Both the position numbers and the translations under genes were made by a program. From NCBI GenBank assembly GCA_947474715.1, contig CANJJT010000043.1:1-32947 (forward strand): DNA of 32,947 bases, written 5' to 3'. The notes below the pieces were generated by a model. It worked only from the letters and a program-made list of their open reading frames with translations, made no database searches and was not told the DNA's origin. This document shows positions 16,752-25,331 of the stretch, piece after piece (position 1 is the stretch's first letter; each line of letters opens with the position of its first letter). Origin of the DNA: CAIYPG01 sp903864555. GTDB taxonomy: Bacteria > Pseudomonadota > Gammaproteobacteria > Burkholderiales > SG8-39.

Positions 16752-19566
16752 CCAGTTTCGTTTCATAGCGCAAGGGGTTGCCGGGCACGGCGGCAAGCCG
16801 CTGGTTGCCCGAGCGCACGCTGCAGGCCTGCGCATTGGCCAGGGTGAAGGAAAGCGGCATGCGTGCACTGAACACCAGGCTGATGCCGGCGGCTTCAACA
16901 CCCACGCTTTCCAGGGGCGCGTTGGCATCGACGAGGTAAGGCGAGGCGGCGGGCTGGCTGGCGGTGCGGATGCGCGCTTCGGCGCCGGTGAGGTGGATGT
17001 AGTGCTGGTCGTTGTGCCGGGCATAGCCGGCCACGCCGGTGCTGGCTGCAGGCAGCGCATGGATGCCTGCGGCGACACGCAGGGTGCGCAGGTGTCCGCT
17101 GCCGCGCGTGACCCAGTCGCCCGACAGGGTGCGTGCCACGGTCATGCGCATGAAATCCAGGGCCTTCGCCGCGTACTCGGAGGCGTAGATGTTCAGTACC
17201 GGCTGGCGGCTGCCCCACTGGTAGACGCGATGCAGCGCCGCCAGCGATGCGCGCTTGGTGGCCGAGTAGGTGTGGTAGTAAATGTTGATCGGTTTCAGGC
17301 GCCAGGGCTGGTCGGTGAGCTCGAAGGTTTCGATGGCCCGCTCGTAGCCGTAATAGGGGCCGGTCCACAGGTTGGTGTAGACATTTTCGTTCTGGTTGGG
17401 CGCGTAGATCTGCAGGTGATCGCCCTTGCGGATGCCTACCGGTGATACCAGGGTCAGGGAGTTTTCCGCGCGGGTAATCCAGGTTTCCCCGCCGTTCATG
17501 TTGAACACGCCTGCCGAAATTGTCTGCTCGATGGAGTCCTCACCGGGATTGCAGTCACCGGTCCAGAGGAACATCCGCGCCAGCTTGCCGGGTGGCGCCA
17601 GGCGCGAATTGATGTAGTCGAGCGAACCGTTCACTTCGGTTTCGATGCTGAAGCGGTAGCCGGGCAGGGTCAGGTTGTAGGGTTCGGCGGTGCTGCTTTT
17701 CCTGTCCTTTTCGAGCTTCTGCCAGAAGAAGGGGTGGGAATAGGAGTGGCTGGCGATCTCCACGTGCGGCAGTGCGAAGATGCGTTTGGCGATGGCTTCC
17801 AGCGCCGGGGAGTCCTTGGGGTAGAGGCCATCGGGAGCGATTTCGCCCTGGATCACCGACACCGTGGTGGGGACGCGGTATTTCTCCAGCAGTTCACGCA
17901 GCATGGCTTCGCCCGCGTAGGGCGTGCCGGGCAATTCCGCGCGGCTGGCAAAGCCGTCGCCGTCAATATGCACCAGCATCAGCCGGCGCCCGTTTTCGGT
18001 GGTGACATCCGGCACCGGCATGTCGGGCAGGGCCAGGGCGCTGCGCAGGAACTCGATGGGTTGCACCACCCAGCGCTCGCCCTTGCCGGCCGGCAGCTGC
18101 ATCAGGCCGTAGGGGGGCAGGACATAGCCGCCCCAGGGCATGAAGGCGGCTGCGTCCATGGTCTGGCCGCTGTCGCTGCGCAGTTTCAGCAGCGTGCGGC
18201 CACCGGTGGCGGCGAGCGGGAAGAAACTCCTGCGGTCAGGCAGGGGCTGGGCCTCGAAGCCGATCAGCGGATCACGGGTCTCGATGCTGACGCGAGCCTG
18301 CGCGGCATCGGCGGTGGCGCTATCCAGTCCGAGCAGCTTCTTCAGGGCATCGCCGCGTGTGACGCCCAGGGTGCCGAGGAAGGCAACTTTCATGTCTTGA
18401 TCGAGGGCGGACTTGAGAAAGGTGGTGACGCGAGGATCCACCACGTCGGAGGCGAACAGGGTGACGATGCCAGCGTAGCGTCCGGTGAGCGGATGGTCGG
18501 GTAGCGGCTGCCGGATGTCCCGGTGGGTCACTGTGTAGCCGAGGTAATTGAGCGGCATGGTCAGGTAGCGCAGCGCCGGCTCGAAGGTGAGTTCGGTCGA
18601 GCCCGACACGCTTTCATAGATCATCAGGATCTTGCGTGGCATCACTTCGATGGCCCCGACCCCCAGGCTGTCCAGGGCGGGGTTGGTCACCCAGGGGACA
18701 AAGCCCAGTTGCGCAATGCGTTTCGCCGTGTCACGCGCCAGTTCGCGGCGCTGTGGTGACACGTAGTCGATGGCCAGCACCGGCAGGCGGTATTGGTCCT
18801 TCACGACATTGAGCTGGCCCAGCAGCCACTGGCGGTCCTGTTCGTTCACTTGGCGATAGCTGTTCTTGCCGGCATCCCAGCCCTGGTACAGGGATTCTGC
18901 GGCCACCATGGTGGCGAGCGTGTGGGTTGCCGGCAGGATCTCGAAGCCGCGATTGAAGATCAGTTTCGCTTCGGGATAGGCGGCCTTGATGGCGCGCACC
19001 GTGCGCACCAGGCCTTCGATCTGGCGCGCACGCTCGGCATCGGTTTTGGCGATGATGTGGAAGGAGTCCAGTGCGTCGAGGAAGAAACCGCGATACCCCT
19101 GCTTCCACAGCGGCGCGACCGCATGTTCGACGAACCAGGCGGGCCAGTCCGGTTGCGCCTGATCCACCACGATGCTGCCCCAGTCGGTGTTGGCGCCGAT
19201 GCGCCAGGCGGCGGGCAATGACTTGAAGTAGCTGCGCGTGGGATGCACTTCGCCGACGGAGAGATAGGCGAGGAGTTCGGTGCGCTGGCCCAGCCAGCCC
19301 GGCCCCCTGGAGGGCACGTCCGGCCGTGCCACCGGCAGGCTGACATGGCCGGGTTCGACCACCACCAGGTCAAAGGCGGACAACTCGTCCCAGGGCGGTT
19401 CCTTGCCGTAATAGAGGGCGATGTTGGGTGCGCCCGCCGCCGCAGCCGCCGGAGACGCGCTGGCAGGCCCTGCCGGGGTGGCGGCCGCAGCCGGCAAGGT
19501 CAGGCTGCCGCACAGCAGCGCGATCAGTGTCAGGGTCCAGGCCAGCAAGCGGTGCATGCCGGCCAT
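16714..19566 (-). CDS. pelA: PelA, periplasmic Pel hydrolase-deacetylase
   Basis: A 950-residue periplasmic enzyme, close to the 948 of P. aeruginosa PelA. ATG at 19566 has GAGGACACG directly upstream, and residues 1-29 are a signal peptide ending LPAAAA. The N-terminal part is a GH166 TIM-barrel hydrolase that cleaves alpha-1,4-GalNAc chains: FFLDALDSF includes D164, and KLIFNRGFE supplies E209, the likely counterpart of catalytic E218. The C-terminal half is a CE4-type deacetylase: HIDGDGF gives D535 and D537, HSYSHPFFW gives H607 and H611, with the same spacing as the metal site of P. aeruginosa PelA (D528, H600, H604). Deacetylation makes Pel cationic and is needed for export. It is the first recognised pel gene; the 3' end overlaps pelB. 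Confidence 0.96.
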   Translation of the reverse strand: MAGMHRLLAWTLTLIALLCGSLTLPAAAATPAGPASASPAAAAAGAPNIALYYGKEPPWDELSAFDLVVVEPGHVSLPVARPDVPSRGPGWLGQRTELLAYLSVGEVHPTRSYFKSLPAAWRIGANTDWGSIVVDQAQPDWPAWFVEHAVAPLWKQGYRGFFLDALDSFHIIAKTDAERARQIEGLVRTVRAIKAAYPEAKLIFNRGFEILPATHTLATMVAAESLYQGWDAGKNSYRQVNEQDRQWLLGQLNVVKDQYRLPVLAIDYVSPQRRELARDTAKRIAQLGFVPWVTNPALDSLGVGAIEVMPRKILMIYESVSGSTELTFEPALRYLTMPLNYLGYTVTHRDIRQPLPDHPLTGRYAGIVTLFASDVVDPRVTTFLKSALDQDMKVAFLGTLGVTRGDALKKLLGLDSATADAAQARVSIETRDPLIGFEAQPLPDRRSFFPLAATGGRTLLKLRSDSGQTMDAAAFMPWGGYVLPPYGLMQLPAGKGERWVVQPIEFLRSALALPDMPVPDVTTENGRRLMLVHIDGDGFASRAELPGTPYAGEAMLRELLEKYRVPTTVSVIQGEIAPDGLYPKDSPALEAIAKRIFALPHVEIASHSYSHPFFWQKLEKDRKSSTAEPYNLTLPGYRFSIETEVNGSLDYINSRLAPPGKLARMFLWTGDCNPGEDSIEQTISAGVFNMNGGETWITRAENSLTLVSPVGIRKGDHLQIYAPNQNENVYTNLWTGPYYGYERAIETFELTDQPWRLKPINIYYHTYSATKRASLAALHRVYQWGSRQPVLNIYASEYAAKALDFMRMTVARTLSGDWVTRGSGHLRTLRVAAGIHALPAASTGVAGYARHNDQHYIHLTGAEARIRTASQPAASPYLVDANAPLESVGVEAAGISLVFSARMPLSFTLANAQACSVRSGNQRLAAVPGNPLRYETKLDGRTTITVSCGR

Positions 19567-19595
19567 CGTGTCCTCGGGGCTTCGCCGGTGGTGCA

Positions 19596-19754
19596 TCACC
19601 GGGCGGTGTGTGCCGTATGGGCCGGCGGCGCGGCGAGTTCTTCATCGGGCGAGGGCGATGGACGGGTGGCCAACGCCTGCATGCCCGCCTGGCGCAATGC
19701 TCCGACGCTCTTGGGGCCGATGAAACCCATGTCGCCTGTCACCAACACCTGCAT
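19596..19754 (-). CDS. Small ORF just upstream of pelA; possible NAD-dependent epimerase remnant
   Basis: A 52-codon reading frame ends 29 bp before the pelA start. ATG at 19754 follows a good GGGAGG site at 9-base spacing. It opens MQVLVTGDMGFIG, which fits the first strand and dinucleotide-binding loop (LVTGxxGFIG) of extended short-chain NAD-dependent epimerases. After about 20 residues the similarity fades and the frame ends in Pro/Ala-rich text. Many Pel clusters carry an epimerase, pelX, that makes UDP-GalNAc next to pelA, so a truncated pelX-type gene is one reading. The segment IGPKSVGALRQAG also resembles a helix-hairpin-helix, so the identity is uncertain. It may now serve only as a leader ORF of the operon. 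Confidence 0.4.
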   Translation of the reverse strand: MQVLVTGDMGFIGPKSVGALRQAGMQALATRPSPSPDEELAAPPAHTAHTAR

Positions 19755-19824
19755 CCTGATACGCCTCCCGTATGTTCGACTGTTGCCTGCCGTGGATGTT
19801 AGCAGGCCCCCACCCTGCAGGTTC

Positions 19825-19872
19825 TTCATCGATTTCCGGGAATGGTACTGGCCAGCAAAGCTGGCATGGCCG
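19825..19872. repeat. Second repeat module (ATCGATTTCCGG type) next to the interrupted R hairpin
   Basis: TTCTTCATCGATTTCCGGGA (from 19828), then a GGCCAGCAAAGCTGGC hairpin-like stretch, ends at the R hairpin arm at 19873. The 24811-24862 segment has the same order: TTCCTCACCGATTTCCGG, a GGCAGCAAGCCTGGC stretch, then an R element. Confidence 0.55.
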
Positions 19873-19885
19873 GGTTGACCCCCTT
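19873..19885. repeat. Left arm of an R hairpin, interrupted by the group II intron
   Basis: GGTTGACCCCCTT is the exact reverse complement of AAGGGGGTCAACC at 20515-20527. Removing the intervening intron joins the arms around the loop TGAC, giving a perfect 13-bp stem that contains the R-element motif CCCCCTTTGACAAGGGGG. Confidence 0.85.
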
Positions 19886-20510
19886 GTGCGCCCAGCATGG
19901 GCGCATTCTTGCGGGTGCAAGTCCCGCCGTCAGTTGATCACAGCGAACGCAGCGAAGCGCAACTGCATGAGGGTGACTGAATGTGGGGAGGAAGCGTGGA
20001 GCGAAACGGCGAGCCGATGAACAAGCACCGGATAGAAGGCGCTGCCGAGCAGGGCGAGCGGGCAAGGAAGCGCGAAGCTCTTGTGATCAAGGCGAGGTGG
20101 CGTAGATCCGGCGGTTGTGCAGTGAAGGAGTGCGTTCTTACCGGGGGAGATCTCGCCTGATGGCTGAAAGGCCGACGTGGCAACACGCAGCGAGAAGTCA
20201 GCAGAGGTCGTCGTAGCTGCCGGTAGGGGGCGAAGGGCCAAAGGCATAGGAGGAGGCGCCCTGTGATGCTCGGCAATGGACGGTCTCAGAGGTTCGCAAT
20301 AGTGAAGCTCGCCAATACGGTGAATAAGGTGAAGCCTGAAGCACTTTAGCAGCGAGAAACCCAATCCGGCGGATGACAGACCAGCAACTCCAGGCGGCCA
20401 GCGGGGATTGACTCCGGCACTCTGACCTCAACTATTCCGCCCCCCGTTGCGGACCCGCATGCCGGGTGGTGTGGCAGGGGTACAGTCAGCCAGATTGCCC
20501 CTCTACCGAT
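19886..20510 (+). ncRNA. Group II intron ribozyme without reverse transcriptase ORF (625 nt)
   Basis: The 5' end GTGCGCCCAGCATGGGCGC is the standard group II start, with the basal hairpin at 19888-19904. It is followed by TGCGGGTGCAAGTCCCGC and, further in, GAGAAGTCAGCAGAGGTCGT (from 20189), a block characteristic of domain I in bacterial introns. The 3' end has GCATGCCGGGTGGTGTGG (20457-20474), typical of domain V into VI, and closes ...CTACCGAT at 20510. A candidate EBS1, AGGGGG at 20225-20230, can pair with the 5'-exon CCCCCT. No reverse transcriptase gene is present; domain IV is short. Domain V pairing looks imperfect on its 5' side by eye, so self-splicing competence is uncertain and a maturase would have to act in trans. 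The intron lies on the strand opposite pel. Subclass not assigned. Confidence 0.88.
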
Positions 20511-20527
20511 TGACAAGGGGGTCAACC
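20511..20527. repeat. Right arm of the intron-interrupted R hairpin
   Basis: TGAC (loop) plus AAGGGGGTCAACC, the 3' exon of the group II intron; pairs with 19873-19885. Confidence 0.85.
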
Positions 20528-20552
20528 TTGCTGCTGCCCTTGGGCCGGCCAC

Positions 20553-21059
20553 TCAATCCTGCTTCAGCGGCCTGCTCATGAAGCTCGATGCCACCGTCGA
20601 GAAGGCGGCCGGGACCTTGCAGCTCCAGTCCAGGGTGTGGGTGCGTTCGCAGATGCGCCAGCCTTCGGGGGTGCGGCGGAATCGGTCGATGTAGCGCAGG
20701 CTGCGCATGTTGACGTGGTCGCCACCGGCGGTTTCCACGAGGAAGGCGATGGCATAGGTCTCGGTCTCGGCCATGTCGCCATGCAGGCGGTGGAAGTTGA
20801 GCGTGCCCATGAAGTGGGTGGTGCGCTTGATCTTGCCCTCGGCCGTCTCGCGCCACACGCGCAGCGAGCCCATCAGCGCATCGCGCCCCACCACCAGCGG
20901 CCGCTCGTCGTACTTGGCGCTGACGTCCTCGGTGAAGCAGCTGCTCACGGTTTCGGGCAGTTCACGGTCCAGGCCGAGGAAGTAACGCGCCAGCACATCG
21001 GCGATGGCGGCGCGATCGGGCAGTTGTTCGAGGCTGGTGGTGTGCTGGATGACGGACAT
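20553..21059 (-). CDS. SnoaL-like (NTF2-fold) protein
   Basis: A 168-residue protein with the layout of SnoaL_4/NTF2-like cone-fold domains: an N-terminal helix LPDRAAIADVLARYFLGLDR, FTEDVSAKYDER near residue 45, the conserved HFMGTLNFHRL strand near 85, and YIDRFRRTPEGWRICERTH near 130. Members include steroid-isomerase-like and ring-hydroxylating-dioxygenase beta-like small proteins that often act in aromatic or polyketide metabolism. ATG at 21059 follows CCAGGAGCGAGAAC. It is divergent from the Bug gene at 21341 across a 281-bp A/T-rich region containing a 9-bp dyad. The substrate is not inferable. The last residues approach the R-hairpin arm left by the intron insertion. Confidence 0.82.
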   Translation of the reverse strand: MSVIQHTTSLEQLPDRAAIADVLARYFLGLDRELPETVSSCFTEDVSAKYDERPLVVGRDALMGSLRVWRETAEGKIKRTTHFMGTLNFHRLHGDMAETETYAIAFLVETAGGDHVNMRSLRYIDRFRRTPEGWRICERTHTLDWSCKVPAAFSTVASSFMSRPLKQD

Positions 21060-21148
21060 GTTCTCGCTCCTGGCTGGATGGTCGAAGGGCTGAAGGACCC
21101 TGTTTTTATGGGAATGACAATATGATCAAATTAAAACAGTAAAGCAGG

Positions 21149-21177
21149 TCATTATTGAATAAATCGAACAATAATGA
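21149..21177. promoter_or_regulatory. Dyad-symmetric candidate operator in the SnoaL/Bug divergent region
   Basis: TCATTATTG (21149-21157) and CAATAATGA (21169-21177) form a perfect 9-bp inverted repeat, centres 20 bp apart, about two helical turns. The surrounding 21105-21185 is strikingly A/T-rich for this genome and contains TGATCA twice. This suits a dimeric regulator controlling both divergent genes, but no regulator gene is adjacent. Confidence 0.45.
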
Positions 21178-21340
21178 TCATCATCATGTGACGCGGAAAG
21201 CCCGCCTGGCGGCCGGTCCGGTCACCCGCGCCCGCCGTCGGCTCGGGCAGCATGGACCGCAATTGGGTATCCTGCAAGCATCCGGTGTGCCCCGCTGGCG
21301 GCGCGCACACCACCATCAGAACAATACAGGAGCGGCGATC

Positions 21341-22339
21341 ATGCGTGACGGGCAAGCAAGGGTTTGGATGGCAGGGGCGGCAGGCGTCGGGCTGCTGGCC
21401 ATGGCCGCATCCACCACGGTGCTGGCGCAGGCGAAGGCGCCCTTCTCCAGCAGGCCGGTGACGGTGGTCGCCCCTTATGATCCGGGCGGGCCCATCGACA
21501 TCGAGGCGCGCATCTTCACCAAGAAGTCGAACGAGCTGACCGGCCAGCAGTACATCATCGAGTACAAGCCCGGTGCCGCCACGCGCATCGGCGTCTCCTA
21601 CGTGGCCCGCGCCACGCCCGACGGGCACACGCTGCTCTTCACCACCGGCGGCTTTGCCATCCTGCCGGTGCTGTTCAAGAACCTCACCTTCGATGCCATC
21701 AAGGACTTCGCCCCGGTGGCGCAGATGAGCCAGCAGTTCACGGTGTTCATCGTGCGGCCGTCCTTCCCGGCGAAGAACTTTGCCGAGTACCTGACCTATG
21801 CCAAAGCCAATCCGGGCAAGGTCAGCTACGGCATGCTGGGCTCGGGCAGCTCCGGCCACCTGGCCGGCGCATGGCTGGCGGGCGCCACCAACACCACCGT
21901 GAACTTCATCCCCTACAAGGGCACCGGCCCGGCCATGCTGGATGTCACCGCCGAGCGCCTGGACGTGCTCACCGCCGGCCTCATCGCCGCCCGGCCGCAC
22001 ATCCAGTCGGGCAAGATGCGTCCGCTGGCGATGATGAACGTGGTGCGCTCCAAGCTGCTGCCCGATGTGCCCACCATCGCCGAGCAGGGCGTGCCCAGCT
22101 ACGGCTATACCAACTGGACCGGTTTCTTCGCCCCGCGCGCCACCCCGGCCGCCGCCATCGCCCGCATCGCTGATGACTTCGGCGCCGCAGCGCGCAGCAA
22201 GGACGTGATCGACACCCTGGAAGCACAAGGCAGCGTGCCCATCGGCAACACGCCGGCGCAGTTCACCCAGGTCGTCCTCACCGACATCGCACGCTGGCAG
22301 AAGATCGTGCAGGACAACGCGATCAAGGTTGAGGATTAG
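21341..22339 (+). CDS. Bug/TctC-family substrate-binding protein
   Basis: A 332-residue periplasmic binding protein of the Bug family. ATG at 21341 follows ACAGGAGCGGCGATC. The signal peptide of about 29 residues ends TTVLAQA. The mature part has RPVTVVAPYDPGGPIDIEAR, TPDGHTLLFTTGG and YKGTGPAMLDV, in the family positions. It is not a close copy of the tandem pair at 169-2206. It most resembles the Bug gene at 25332 in the blocks FPAKxFAEY and AKANPGK. It stands alone on its strand, divergent from the SnoaL-like gene, which suggests that the two share a regulator and possibly a substrate pathway. No transporter membrane subunits are nearby. Confidence 0.93.
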   Translation: MRDGQARVWMAGAAGVGLLAMAASTTVLAQAKAPFSSRPVTVVAPYDPGGPIDIEARIFTKKSNELTGQQYIIEYKPGAATRIGVSYVARATPDGHTLLFTTGGFAILPVLFKNLTFDAIKDFAPVAQMSQQFTVFIVRPSFPAKNFAEYLTYAKANPGKVSYGMLGSGSSGHLAGAWLAGATNTTVNFIPYKGTGPAMLDVTAERLDVLTAGLIAARPHIQSGKMRPLAMMNVVRSKLLPDVPTIAEQGVPSYGYTNWTGFFAPRATPAAAIARIADDFGAAARSKDVIDTLEAQGSVPIGNTPAQFTQVVLTDIARWQKIVQDNAIKVED

Positions 22340-22388
22340 GCGGGCGAGGCGCGCCCCTCCGGTTCGAGGCGATTCGCTGCGCCCCGCC

Positions 22389-22593
22389 GGTTTACCCCCT
22401 TGTCAAAGGGGGCCGACTGGCCGCAGGCCAGCGGGGGGATTTTGACCAGCCATGCGGATCTGCCTGCCTTCACAAGACCCTGCCACAGCGCGTTGATTCT
22501 ATGACTGACGGAATATAACGGCAGCGCGAGAAAATCCCCCCGCTCGTTCGCTGCGCACACGAGTCGGCCCCCTTTGACAAGGGGGTTTAGACC
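22389..22593. repeat. R element, full copy
   Basis: Between the Bug and hflX 3' ends (convergent). Left end GGTTTACC, hairpin CCCCCTT-GTCA-AAGGGGG, GGCCGA, then local hairpin CTGGCC-GCA-GGCCAG (22417-22431), CGGGGGGATTTT. Right end GCGAGAAAATCCCCCCG, local hairpin with stem CTCGT/ACGAG (22543-22563), TCGGCCCCCTTTGACAAGGGGG and TTTAGACC. Same orientation and similar core as the copy at 24863. It occupies nearly all of the 279-bp gap and could act as a bidirectional terminator. Confidence 0.88.
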
Positions 22594-22618
22594 GCCGGCT
22601 CGCCAGCGACCCGGATAG

Positions 22619-24088
<1,470 letters not shown>

Positions 24089-24153
24089 GGGAGCCTGCGA
24101 CTATGCTTTCCTGACAGTGACTGGACTTGCTTGGGAGTGCTAGACTTTACTGC

Positions 24154-24378
24154 ATGAATGCTCGCGTAGACCGCATTTTGAACGAAGCTCTGGGCTTGCC
24201 TGCCGACGAGCGCTCGGCCTTGACCGTGGCGCTGCTCGATAGCCTCGAAGGCAGCGACGATGCTGCCATTGCAGAAGCCTGGCGACTGGAGATCAGGGCG
24301 CGCCAGGCGGCACTGCGGGCGGGCACCGTCGAGCCTGTTTCCTGGGCAGAGGCAAGGGCGAGACTGAGCGCCCTGTGA
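24154..24378 (+). CDS. Addiction-module antitoxin (Unstab_antitox type)
   Basis: A 74-residue acidic protein with VDRILNEALGLPADERSALT followed by VALLDSLEG, the pattern of the short 'addiction module' antitoxins that pair with ParE/RelE toxins. C-terminal EPVSWAEARARL is also usual for the group. ATG at 24154 is the only sensible start; the ribosome-binding site is weak. It overlaps the toxin start by 4 bp (GTGA), the usual coupling in such pairs. It lies 65 bp from, and divergent to, hflX. Because the toxin frame is interrupted, the antitoxin may now be without a partner. Confidence 0.85.
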   Translation: MNARVDRILNEALGLPADERSALTVALLDSLEGSDDAAIAEAWRLEIRARQAALRAGTVEPVSWAEARARLSAL

Positions 24379-24671
24379 CCTCGTTTGAGGTCGGCATCCT
24401 GCCTGAGGCAGAGGCGGAGATCAGAGAAGCATTCCTGTGGTACTTCGCCCGCAGTCCCATTGCAGCCGACGCGTTCCGGGCCGAGCTTGTTGAAGCTGTG
24501 GATCGGCTTGCAACAGATGCGTTGATGTGGCCTGAAGACGAGGATGCGATCCGGCGGCACGTTCTTCGTCATTTTCCCTATACCGTCTTTTAGGAAATCC
24601 GGGCTCACACCGTCACGGTGCTGGCCGTCGCACATCAGCGGCGCAGGCCGGGATACTGGCGCGAACGATAA
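24375..24671 (+). pseudogene. ParE/RelE-type toxin interrupted by an in-frame TAG
   Basis: GTG at 24375 opens a ParE/RelE toxin frame: EAEAEIREAFLWYFARSPIA, then FRAELVEAVDRL, then IRRHVLRHFPYTVF at residue 72. TAG at 24591-24593 stops it, but the same frame continues without any shift: EIRAHTVTVLAVAHQRRRPG and YWRER, ending TAA at 24669-24671. Read through, the product has 98 positions, the normal length, and carries the family's C-terminal block VLAVAHxRRRPGYW. Homologues usually have Tyr at the stop position (FPYxVxYE), so a single base change TAC or TAT to TAG explains it. The 72-residue product lacks the last core strand and conserved basic residues and is probably inactive unless the amber codon is suppressed. 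Confidence 0.85.
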
Positions 24672-24790
24672 CCCTTTTAGACTTCATGCGGACGCCTGGT
24701 TTTAATTTGTTCAGCGCCCGATCGGGGTGCGAGCAAACGAAAGGCTCTTCACCGAACTCTGAGGAATCAGGCGCTGCAAGGCAGCAGGCA

Positions 24791-24830
24791 GGTTTACCTC
24801 CTTGTCAAAGGTTCCTCACCGATTTCCGGT
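24791..24830. repeat. R hairpin arm joined to the second repeat module
   Basis: GGTTTACCTCCTTGTCAAAGG passes directly into TTCCTCACCGATTTCCGG, the same junction as at 32874. One C-to-T change weakens the hairpin stem. Confidence 0.65.
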
Positions 24831-24862
24831 GATGGCATTGGCAGCAAGCCTGGCAGGCCCGG

Positions 24863-25066
24863 GGTTTACCCCCTTGTTAAAGGGGGCCGACTGGCCGCAG
24901 GCCAGCGGGGGGATTTTGGCCAAGCAGCCGAATCTGCCGGCTTCGCAAGACCTGGGCACAGCGTGTTGATGCGATGACGGGTGGAACGTGAAGGCAGCGC
25001 GAGAAAATCCCCCCGCTCGTTCGCTGCGCTCACGAGTCGGCCCCCTTTGACAAGGGGGTTAACACC
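24863..25066. repeat. R element, full copy
   Basis: Same structure and orientation as the 22389 copy: GGTTTACC, hairpin CCCCCTT-GTTA-AAGGGGG, local hairpin CTGGCC-GCA-GGCCAG (24891-24905), core, GCGAGAAAATCCCCCCG, local hairpin CTCGT/ACGAG (25016-25036), TCGGCCCCCTTTGACAAGGGGG, TTAACACC. Together with the 24791 fragment it makes up most of the 660-bp gap 24672-25331. In the rest I see only the possible remnant at 25091 and nothing else. Confidence 0.88.
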
Positions 25067-25090
25067 GCCTCGCTTGCCAAGCCCGCCACC

Positions 25091-25168
25091 TCACCCCTGC
25101 CGCGCTGCCTCGATCGCTGCTATGTCGATCTTGCCCATGGTCATCTTCGCGTCGAAGGTCTGGCAGAC
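25091..25168 (-). pseudogene. Possible C-terminal remnant of a VOC/PhnB-like protein
   Basis: On the minus strand the last ~26 codons of an open frame read ...FDAKMTMGKIDIAAIEAARQ before TGA at 25091-25093. The ending MxMxKIDIAALExA is common at the C-terminus of PhnB-like vicinal-oxygen-chelate proteins. Upstream the frame has no recognisable domain, so only a tail would survive. The evidence is short and the call is tentative. Confidence 0.25.
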
Positions 25169-25331
25169 CACTGCGGCGCCAGAGTCCCGTTTGCGAGAGG
25201 CAGGCCATCGGGCGCACACTGTGCCCGGTGTGCTAGTCGCCAGCGCGGCCCGGCGCCACGCGGGAAGCGGCAGACCGAAGCGGTGCAAAACAGCGGGTCT
25301 GGCGCTCTGTGCTTAACCAAGGGGGGATGTC

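Noticed and set aside
19907..20550. Small open frames inside the group II intron
   Set aside because: None resembles a reverse transcriptase, maturase or endonuclease; the stretch is ribozyme sequence.
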